Positions 53,490 through 62,489 of a DNA stretch of 64,000 nucleotides are shown one piece after another (position 1 is the stretch's first letter; each line of letters begins with the position of its first letter). The notes under the pieces were generated by a model, which saw only the letters and a program-made list of their open reading frames with translations, searched no databases and was not told the DNA's origin. Source of the stretch: Megaustenia siamemsis (lineage: Eukaryota > Mollusca > Gastropoda > Stylommatophora > Ariophantidae). The DNA lies in contig JAVIAB010000041.1 in the NCBI GenBank assembly GCA_032433765.1, positions 79,053,835 through 79,117,834 of the forward strand, in the 5' to 3' direction. A program made the position numbers and the translations under genes.

Positions 53490-53835
53490 TCAAACGTCAC
53501 AACACTGTCCTCAAAGCACCTTGACAACATCATCTCAACATCACGACTACAACATCTCAACATCACGACAACATCACCATAGCATCACGACAGCACTATC
53601 ACAACAACATCATCTCAATATCACAACTACAACATTGCAATTCACAACACCATCTCAACACGGTAGCAACATCCAAACTCCACGACAACATATTCTCAAC
53701 ATAGTGACAACATCTCAACATCACAACATGATCATATCAATATGTTGACAACATACCAACATCACAACAATTATGTCAACATTGTGACAAGTTCTCAACA
53801 TCATCTAAACAACGTCATCTCAACAACATCATTTC
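53490..53835. repeat. Degenerate (caacatctcaacatcac) repeats next to SLCO exon 2 donor
   Basis: Variable units of 15-25 bp with core acaacatctcaacatcac. The array ends about 45 bases from the exon 2 donor. Confidence 0.82.
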
Positions 53836-53877
53836 CAAGAATTACCCTTTCGGTGGTTGGCTTTCCGTGTCCTTCAC

Positions 53878-54008
53878 CTTCTTTCCCGGAAGTCTCCTCG
53901 GGAAGCAGAAGAGCGGGAGAGCAATGACAAGAGAAACGGAGCCAAGTACCACGTAGCCAAGCCACCAGGCTCCGATCCATCTTGGGTGGCGCGGCGTCAG
54001 TTTAGTGG
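53878..54008 (-). CDS. SLCO: SLCO exon 2: WIGAWW signature and TM6
   Basis: The acceptor is ttccccctgcag (phase 1) and the donor ggaagaaag|gtgaag (phase 0). It encodes TKLTPRHPRWIGAWWLGYVV, LGSVSLVIALPLFCFPRRLP, GRK. The RWIGAWWLGY segment is the superfamily signature (D-x-RW-[IV]-GAWW-x-G-[FL]) at the border of extracellular loop 3 and TM6. FPRRLPG is the conserved end of TM6. The signature Asp is replaced by His-Pro here. The Ala codon is split with exon 1. This exon alone identifies the gene family. Confidence 0.96.
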
Positions 54009-54124
54009 CTGCAGGGGGAAATAATTGGTGAAACTCATAGGAGAAAGTTCAATGTTATTCTTAGAACTGATGATATGCAAATAAGTGCTGAAATAAAAAC
54101 ACAGATCCGAACACCTTGCCGTGA

Positions 54125-54335
54125 ATGCACTTGACAAGTGGCCTTTATTCACCGGTATTATAAATTCCCACTGGACAAGCGGCCTTTATTTACTGGTCCT
54201 ATAAATTCCCACTGGACAAGTGGCCTTTATTCACCGGTCCTATAAATTCCCACTGGACAAGCGGCCTTTATTTACTGGTCCTATAAATTCCCACTGGACA
54301 AGCGGCCTTTATTCACCGGTCCTATAAATTCATAG
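54125..54335. repeat. 41-bp minisatellite, five copies
   Basis: Unit ccactggacaagcggccttt, atttactggtcctataaatt, c. One more copy lies 2 kb away at 56436-56475 (caagcggcctttattcaccg), the far side of the next array. Confidence 0.92.
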
Positions 54336-54344
54336 ACTTCCATA

Positions 54345-55136
54345 CACCCATCACGACACACTATGCGACCTCCATACACCCGTCAAGGCACACTAGACAA
54401 CCTACATACACCCATCATGACACATTAGACAACCGGCATACACCCATCACGACACACTAGACAACCTACATACAACCATCATGACACATTAGACAACCTG
54501 CATACACCCATCACGACACACTAGACAACCTACATACAACCATCATGACACACTAGACAACCTGCATACACCCATCACGACACACTAGACAACTTATATA
54601 CAACCATCATGACACACTAGACAACCTGCATACACCCATCACGACACACTAGACAACTTATATACAACCATCATGACACACTAGACGACCTCCATACACC
54701 CATCTTGACACTAGACAGTCGGCATAACCCATCATGACATTTAATAACCTCCATACACACATCATGACACACTAGACGACCTCCATACACCCATCACGAC
54801 ACTAGACGACCTCCATACACCCATCACGACACACTAGACAACCTCCATACACCCATCACGACACTAGACGACCTCCATACACCCATCACGACACACTAGA
54901 CAACCTACATACAACCATCATGACACACTAGACGACTTCCATACACCCATCACGACACACTAGACAACCTACATACACCCATTACGACACACTAGACAAC
55001 CTACATACACCCATTACGACACACTAGACAACCTACATACACCCATTACGACACACTAGACAACCTACATACACCCATTACGACACACTAGACAACCTAC
55101 ATACACCCATTACGACACACTAGACAACCTACATAT
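54345..55136. repeat. 32-bp minisatellite, about 25 copies (left part)
   Basis: Unit acacccatcacgacacacta, gacaacctacat. Resumes at 55957 after an insertion. Confidence 0.93.
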
Positions 55137-55955
55137 ATAGCCGTGTTCTAATTGTTCTTCGTATAAGACACGACTCCACACATTCAAGAATGAACAAACT
55201 TGGTGTGTTATAAATAAGTCATCATTTATTATCTATATACATATAGATACTATCAGGCTATCCTTCCTAGCGTTTCTGTAGATACTTGTTCGATCTGTTA
55301 ACAGTCTTGGCCACTGAAGTATTTCGACTACCGTCGGTGTTGTACCTCAGCTATTCGTATAGTGGATATTCTAGCTGTCTCTCGATCTATTGTTTCTCTT
55401 TAGTCTGTGTCTTCTGTTTCTAACGTTCTCCATGGCTATCTCGGTGCATATCTTTAGTTCTCCGTCTCTCGTTCTAGTTCTTGTCTCTAAGTTGAAGTTC
55501 TTCTGTGACTATCTCCGTTCCTAGTTCGAAGTCTAAAAGTGGAAGCCCCCTTCTCAAGTCTGCCCTCTAACTTTTATACTCATGTCCTTTGACCGACTGT
55601 TAACTTTTTTCTCCCGCCAACTATTCTTTCCCCAGATAAAAATGACATCTGACCTGCTCCATTCCTCTCTAAACTCAAGTGACCCTCTCCAATCATCTGG
55701 CACCGTGTGATTAGCCTTTTTTTGGTTCATGAGTTCTACGTTCCCCACCAACAGCAAAGGTCCTTTCCCAACCATCTGGTACCTTTAGTCTATGAGTTCT
55801 ACATTCCTTACAGAAGGCTATGGTAAGTTTAAAACCAGTGGTCAGTCAGTGCGGTTTACCATGGTCTCTTAGTCATCCCTATGCTAATTTTGTCTAATCC
55901 TGTTTTGTCCTCACTTAATTATGATTTAAATATGTATGTTTCATCATTCACGGTT
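55137..55955 (-). mobile_element. LTR-like insertion (about 815 bp) inside the 32-bp array
   Basis: On the minus strand it starts tgtaaccgtgaatgatg and ends near agaacaattagaacacggct. It has a TATA-type box (gagtataaaagttagagg near 55573) and an aataaa-type signal (agataataaatgatg near 55220). The ends share a short inverted taaccgtg/cacggcta. The same array lies on both sides. A solo LTR is the best reading; no clear target duplication was settled. Confidence 0.55.
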
Positions 55956-55956
55956 A

Positions 55957-56055
55957 CACATACACCCATCACGACACACTAGACAACCTACATACAACCC
56001 TCATGATACACTAGACAACTTGGAAACAACCATCATGCCACTCTAGGCAACCTAC
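55957..56055. repeat. 32-bp minisatellite (right part)
   Basis: About three more diverged copies of the unit at 54345-55136. Confidence 0.88.
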
Positions 56056-57285
56056 TTCTGGAGATTACTCTAAAGTTAGCACCAAGGATCTTAATAAACA
56101 ATAAATGTCATCGCGTCGGCGATACCCCCCCCCCCTCCCCCGGAGACAGTGGCGCGTGAGACAACATTCAGCCCGAGAGATAACAAAAATGATCCTACAC
56201 TCACGAGAGGAACACACACTTTCATCAACACACCTTACGGTCATCGATCATGCGGGGCCACCTACGCTCTTCGAGGTCACGCTGTGTCGGTCGGTCCGTT
56301 TTGCCGCGTGTATGCTGCGTGTATACTTTTATATAAGGAAAAACGCAACTGTGTGTATACTTTTTATATAGAAAAAAATGCCGAATTTTTCTGCGTTTAA
56401 CGTATGAAACACGCTCCTACTGCTGGTACTTCACTACTCAAGCGGCCTTTATTCACCGGTCCTATAAATTCCCGCGGCAGACCCCCAGTGTTGGGAAAAT
56501 GCCGTAAGATAGCTTTTTTTCTCTTTTAATGAAGAAAGTAAATTGTTATTGTAAAATAGCGGCATTCGTTGATTGAATAGACGGACAGAAGAATACTTCC
56601 AGGGTCACAGATTGAAGGCATCATTGAGAGCAAGTGAGGGGGTTGGGGGGAAGGTCATTATCAGAAATTTCAGAATTGGTGACATGGAGACATAGACGTC
56701 TATACAAGTTAACGTTAGACAGAAAGGCGTGCCATAAGGAGAAACACACTGGACATCCAGGGGTGTGCTCCTGCTAAGTGTTAATTTAACACATGTGTTA
56801 TGTATGGCACGATAACAGAAATGGTAATTTGATTTGACCGTGAATTCTGTGATACTGCAACACTTGTCTAGGGTTCATGAAAACATACAAAATGCTAATC
56901 TATTATGTGCAACTTCCGGCACGCGGGACATGATCGACTCGCTTCATGGTTTCATTCGGCCCGCGAAGATAACTGTAACGGTATTATCATGAGAGGTAGA
57001 GGGAAATAACTGATTGACGAGGAATAATGAGTACGCTGTCGTCACGCAATGCACAGTTTAGGATATTTATTTTAGTGCAGATAGAAGAATCTCATGACAC
57101 TGTCGGGAAGTCTGTCTCTTAGGAAAACTATTGGCTTTAACCACTCGACTTAGTCAGACAGGCCAATCTGACGTAACCCAATAAGACATGCGATGTGATA
57201 ACTCGAACCTAGTTAGACAGGCCAACCAGACTTAACTCATGAAGACGCGTGGTGTAATAGTAGTTGTAGTAGTTGTATTTAATCG
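56056..57285. other. No gene seen; SLCO intron 1
   Basis: Unique sequence apart from a C run at 56126-56145 and one stray copy of the 41-bp unit at 56436-56475. No exon signature. Confidence 0.5.
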
Positions 57286-57287
57286 TA

Positions 57288-57695
57288 GGCCTCGGTATTA
57301 CTGCAAACTAAATAAAATCAACAATTGCTTCATCGCCTGTGCCAGTGGAATCATCCTAATTAATATCTCATCTCACTGAATGATCTAAACAATGAAACGC
57401 AGCTGCAGTCTCCATCATAGCAGCTACAGCACACTTCAAAAGACATAAGGCCAAGCGGTACCGAAAGTGAACGCAGCTGAACTGTCCTTCGTCATACATC
57501 ATCATTAATCGTAAGCAATGGAAATATCAAAACACGATCCGGATGAAAAACACAGCTCACGGTGTGCACAGAGCACTAAACTCAGTAGCTCCTGCAACAA
57601 GCCGGACTTTGAATATGGGGAAACTTCAACAAGGAACACTTTTCAGACAGAGCCGTGGCGGTTCCTACCTCCTATACGAATTATTGACCGGAAGT
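57288..57695. mobile_element. Unclassified dispersed element, copy 3
   Basis: cctcggtattactgcaaact, cacagctcacggtgtgcaca, gtagctcctgcaacaagccg and ggaacacttttcagac follow in the order seen at 40251 and 49905; it ends near attgaccggaagt, also present in copy 1. Confidence 0.68.
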
Positions 57696-57754
57696 GATAA
57701 CTCATACCTAGGACGTAACTGTAACTCATAAAGATATGAGGTGCATTAATTTAC

Positions 57755-57841
57755 CTTCCAAAGTGACGTACATTCCATTGAAGAATCCGCCCAGAAAATA
57801 GGCAACAGCTGGTCCCAAAATACCCATGGCGCTCACGAAAG
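57755..57841 (-). CDS. SLCO: SLCO exon 1 of the visible set: TM5 region
   Basis: The acceptor is ttgtttgtgctttag (phase 1) and the donor actttggaag|gtaaat (phase 1). It encodes FVSAMGILGPAVAYFLGGFF, then NGMYVTLE. The ILGPAxxYxLGGxF...Y motif is the conserved TM4-TM5 segment of OATPs (LGPAxGxxLGG). The phase matches exon 2. This is not the first exon of the gene: the residues before it (TM1-TM4) are missing, and I found no convincing exon between 57842 and 64000. Confidence 0.92.
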
Positions 57842-57894
57842 CTAAAGCACAAACAACAACAACAGCAACAAAAAGAAAAAAATAAGTAAATACC

Positions 57895-58320
57895 TTTCTA
57901 CCTAAACATATATCCATCTAAACATTGTAACTATTTAAAAAAAACTATCTAAACATTGTTCTTTCTAAAACTTATTTTCTATCTAAACATTTTTCTATCA
58001 AAAACATTTTTCTATCTAAAACATTTTTTAAATATCTAAAACATTGTTCTATGAAAAACATTTTTCTATCTAAAACATAAAAAAAAATCTAAAACATTTT
58101 TCTATCTAAAACATTTTTATATCTAAAACATTTTTTTAAATATCTAAAACATTGTTCTATCAAAAACATTTTTCTATCTAAAACATTTTTTAAATATCTA
58201 AAACATTGTTATATCAAAAACATTTTTCTATCTAAAACATAAAAAAAATCTAAAACATTGTTCTATCTAAAACATAAAAAAAATCTAAAACATTTTTCTA
58301 TCTAAAACATGTTTCTTTCT
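57895..58320. repeat. 15-30-bp A/T-rich array (ctaaaacatttttctat words)
   Basis: Words tctaaaacattttt, ctatctaaaacat and caaaaacatttttctatc repeated with variable A or T runs. It begins about 55 bases upstream of the exon at 57841. Confidence 0.9.
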
Positions 58321-58329
58321 AAAGACAGC

Positions 58330-58610
58330 AACAGACATATGTATTAAAGATCGATGTGATCGCAAAGAGCAACGCTACAGAATTGATGAGAAAACTAAAC
58401 TATGGAGATAACGTGAAGAAAAGAGTTGAGACGGTAACTGAACTTATCACCATCAATACATCAATCGTTAAGATCTGCCAGGCTCTGTCCGAGTAAGAAG
58501 TCGATGAAAGAGGTAGGTTCTGTCCATGTTTTCTTTCCCTTTGTGCCCGTCTACAGTCGTTGGCAGCTTAAGTCAAACTGAAGCTTTCCACGTTGTGAAG
58601 TGTAACGTTC
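58330..58610. other. No gene seen; unique intron sequence
   Basis: Searched on the minus strand for SLCO TM3-TM4 motifs; no convincing exon with both splice sites. Confidence 0.5.
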
Positions 58611-58614
58611 ATTG

Positions 58615-59530
58615 ATAACTGACTACAGATAGAAGACTACAGATAACACTACAAATTCAAGACTACAGATAGAAGACTACAGATAGCTGACTACAGATAG
58701 AAGACTACAGATAACTGACTACAGATAGAAGACTACAGACAGCTGACTACAGATAGAAGACTACAGATAACTGACTACAGATAGAAGACTACAGATAACT
58801 GACTACAGATAGAAGACTACAGATAACTGACTACAGATAGCTGACTACAGATAATTGACTACAGATAGAAGACTACAGATAGAAGACTACAGATAGCTGA
58901 CTACAGATAACTGACTACAGATAGAAGACTACAGATAACTGACTACAGATAGAAGACTACAGATAACTGATTACAGATAGAAGACTACAGATAACTGACT
59001 ACAGATAGAAGACTACAGACAGCTGACTACAGATAGAAGACTACAGATAACTGACTGCAGATAGAAGACTACAGATAACTGACTACAGATAGAAGACTAC
59101 AGATAACTGACTACAGATAGCTGACTACAGATAACTGACTACAGATAGAAGACTACAGATAGAAGACTACAGATAGCTGACTACAGATAACTGACTACAG
59201 ATAGAAGACTACAGATAACTGACTACAGATAGCTGACTACAGATAACTGACTACAGATAGAAGACTACAGATAGCTGACTACAGATAGCTGACTACAGAT
59301 AGAAGACTACAGATAGCTGACTACAGATAGAAGACTACAGATAGCTGACTACAGATAGAAGACTACAGTTAGCTGACTACAGATAGAAGACTACAGATAG
59401 CTGACTACAGATAGAAGACTACAGACAGCTGACTACAGATAGGAGACTACAAATAGAAGACTACATTTAGAAGACTACAGATAGAAGACTATAGACATAA
59501 GACTACAGATAAAAGATTACAGATAGAAGA
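58615..59530. repeat. 14-bp array (gactacagatagaa / gactacagataact)
   Basis: About 64 units of 14 bp. Three endings (agaa, aact, agct) form irregular longer patterns. Confidence 0.95.
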
Positions 59531-60440
59531 CTACAGTTAGAAGACTACAAATAACTGACTGTAGATAGCTGTCTATTGATAACTAGCCAGAGATAGACGT
59601 CTATCGATAATTGACAACAGATAGCAGACTACAACTGCCAGACTACAGATAGCAGACTACAACTGCCAGACTACAGATAGCAGACTACAACTGCCAGACT
59701 ACAGATAGCAGACAGCAACTGCCAGACTACAGATAGCAGACTACAACTGCCAGACTACAGATAGCAGACTACAACTGCCAGACTACAGATAGCAGACTAC
59801 AACTGCCAGACTACAGATAGCAGACTACAACTGCCAGACTACAGATAGCAGCCTACAACTGCCAGACTACAGATAGCAGACTACAACTGCCAGACTACAG
59901 ATAGCAGACTACAACTGCCAGACTACAGATAGCAGACTACAACTGCCAGACTACAGATAGCAGACTACAACTGCCAGACTACAGATAGCAGACTACAACT
60001 GCCAGACTACAGATAGCAGACTACAACTGCCAGACTACAGATAGTATAATATAAACAGCTGACTACATATAGCAGACTACAACTGCCAGACTACAGATAG
60101 CAGACTACAACTGCCAGACTACAGATAGCAGACTACAACTGCCAGACTACAGATAGTATAATATAAACAGCTGACTACATATAGCAGACTACAGATTGTT
60201 GATTCAGATAGCAACTACAGATATTTGACTACAGATATATCAGACTACAGATAAATGTCTATCAATGATTGACTACAGATAGCTGACTACAGATAACAGT
60301 TTATCGATAACGGACTACAGATGGATCAATATCGATAACTGACTACAGATCAACCTACCGATAACTGACTACAAATAGCTGTCTACCAATAACTGACTAC
60401 AGATGGATGCATACCGATAACTGACTACAGATGGATGCCT
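59531..60440. repeat. 28-bp array (cagactacaactgccagactacagatag) and diverged end
   Basis: About 18 good copies from 59620 to 60180, clearly derived from the 14-bp unit next door by addition of an aactgcc half; then diverged units to 60440. Confidence 0.94.
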
Positions 60441-60544
60441 ACAGATAACTGATTACTCTTACTCGTGACTAATTACTGAGCTATTACCACTGATCACCTA
60501 TAATCGTCAAGTACTGCCTTCAGATCACTGGTCACTAACTAAAG

Positions 60545-60720
60545 CTTACATATCACAAACTGTCAATCACTGACTAATAATCACTAACAAAAACTCACAT
60601 ATCACAAACTGTCAATCACTGACTAATAATCACTAACAAAAGCTCACATATCACAAACTGTCAATCACTGACTAATAATCACTAACAAAAGCTCACATAT
60701 CACAAACTGTCAATCACTAA

Positions 60721-60722
<2 letters not shown>
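60545..60722. repeat. 48-bp minisatellite, nearly four copies
   Basis: Unit aaaactcacatatcacaaac, tgtcaatcactgactaataa, tcactaac. Confidence 0.95.

Positions 60723-60791
<69 letters not shown>
60722..60791. repeat. (TA)n microsatellite
   Basis: About 34 uninterrupted TA dinucleotides. Confidence 0.97.
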
Positions 60792-60794
<3 letters not shown>

Positions 60795-60929
60795 CCTTTT
60801 CGTCTTGTCAGACGGTCTAGTGGAGGCTATTGCGTATTTTTTTGAGGTTTTGTTTTTGCCGAACAGCTTCTCTCGTGGCTAATTCTACCAATGTTTGACA
60901 AACACACGCGGTCACATAATGAACAGGTC

Positions 60930-61796
60930 AGGCTCGCTGATCCACAGGGTTTACCATCCTTTTTTCATGAGTCTCTTCTCTTCTAAGTCCTGTCTTAGCA
61001 CAGTCTCAAATGTTGTTATACCGTTCCTTATACATGCTCTCCATGATGTGCGATCACTTGCCAGATGTTGCCAGTCGTTTTCACAGATGGAGAAGTCTTT
61101 CAGAGATGATTTGCAGATATCTCTATATCGTAGTTTAGGTCTGCCGATTTGTCTTTTTCCGTGTTTTAGTTCACCATATAGTATTTGCCTAGGAATGCGT
61201 TTTTCTTCCATCCGTTGGACATGCCCCAGCCATCTTAGCCTTCGACTTCTGAGCATCGACATGATTGTTAGGGTCTTAGCACGTTGCAGGACAGTTAAGT
61301 TGGTTATTTTGTCTTGCCATTTGATGTGCATTATTTTGCGGAGACATCGCATGGGGAAGACATTTAGTCTTTTTTCCTGGTTTGAGTATGTTGTCCAGGT
61401 TTTGGATCCATATAGTAGTGTGCTAAGCACACATGTTTGATATATTAGGAGTTTAGTCTTTCGAGTTAGTTTCGTGTTGTTCCATGCCCTTTTTGTGAGT
61501 TTGCCGAAGGTCGTAGCTGCCTTACCAATTCGACAGTTTATTTCTTCATCAAGAGAGATGGTTTGCGTAACTGTGGATCCAAGATATGTAAATTTCTGTA
61601 CTGATTCTAGTGGGCAGTCTTTTAAAGTAATAGATATAGGTTTGAAGTCACCTTGATTTAGTATTACTGTCTTCTGAACATTAATTGACAGTGAAAAAAG
61701 GTCGCATGCTTTATCCAGGTTGTTGATCAGCGACTGTAGGGTGGCCTCACTATGAGCGACTAGGACTGCATCGTCAGCAAATAAAAGTTCTTTAAG
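60930..61796 (-). pseudogene. RTE-like LINE reverse transcriptase 3' half, cut by a hAT insertion
   Basis: The minus frame runs from LKELLFADDAVLVAHSEATL (61793) with the FADD catalytic motif, KTVILNQGDFKPISITLKD, KFTYLGSTVTQ, TCVLSTLLYGSKTWTTYSN, RLRWLGHVQRMEEKRIPRQI, KRQIGRPKLRYRDICKSSLK and DRTSWRACIRNGI to a stop near 60951. It is open without interruption for about 280 codons. The 5' part (endonuclease, fingers) is separated by the hAT element whose end lies at 61802. Different family from the 47918 copy (FADD instead of YADD). Confidence 0.88.
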
Positions 61797-61979
61797 TAGG
61801 GCAGGGGTGGCCAAATGGCGGCCCGCCAGCCTAGTTTTCTTGGCCCGCGAAGCTCCACGGACTTACTTCATTTTATACCCCTAATAGCGGATTTCTCCTG
61901 GTTTTAATCCGTGTCGGAGATAACTCTTCTTCTCTGTCAATTTCTCGCAACAGCTAGATTGGCAACATAATTTCAAATA

Positions 61980-62014
61980 ACACACCACACAACACACACA
62001 CACACACACACACA

Positions 62015-62054
<40 letters not shown>

Positions 62055-62060
62055 CACACA
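61980..62060. repeat. CA and CGCA microsatellite
   Basis: (CA)n followed by nine or more cgca units within the hAT 5' region. Confidence 0.95.
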
Positions 62061-62489
62061 CTGCACAACTAATGGTGCCGACAATATTCAAAGTCTTTGC
62101 TTCGAGTTGGTACCGCAAAGTTGCTTTATTGTCAGTGCGGTGATAGCGTCAGATCTTTGGCTCAACATTTGTCGTCTGGACTTGTGGTGGCTCTTTCATT
62201 TCGCGGTAAGGGGTTAATGAGGTTGGGAGGGACAGGGGTGAGGGGACTTCGTAGCTCTAATTCTGTCTTTGAAGTTACATTCAAAATGTTTCACTGTTCG
62301 CCTTCATTCCCTTTGATCCCATCATCTTGTCTTGTCCATAAAATGACTGCAACGTGTTTATTTGGTCACAATCTTTTGATTTCATTGTCAAACACAAGTC
62401 TGTGTATAACTGTCAAATCTGGACTTATTTTCGATAGTGGACCAACATTCTGTGACTTTTAACTTTGATGTGAGATTTTGTATTAAATC

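Larger units (their letters stand above)
18744..57841 (-). other. SLCO: SLCO/OATP gene span (nine exons recognised, 5' end missing)
   Basis: These exons encode the second half of a 12-TM organic anion transporting polypeptide, a plasma membrane uptake carrier for amphipathic anions. In order: 57755-57841, 53878-54008, 46033-46114, 41654-41818, 38721-38904, 31461-31584, 30061-30215, 20550-20614, 18744-19081. Junction phases are 1, 0, 1, 1, 2, 0, 2, 1, and all agree. Coding length is 1331 bp, about 443 residues; family members are usually 650-720, so about 200-250 N-terminal residues (TM1-TM4) are absent and expected beyond the right edge. Several motifs (WIGAWW, FPRRLPG, PKYME) resemble OATP4-like members, but I do not assign a subfamily. 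Introns are mostly minisatellite and transposon DNA. Confidence 0.95.

Noticed and set aside
58330..58610. Possible SLCO TM4 exon on the minus strand
   Set aside because: A frame with FIDFLLGQ-like residues exists, but there is no good acceptor-donor pair and no family motif such as the expected Tyr-Asp-Asp/Glu segment.
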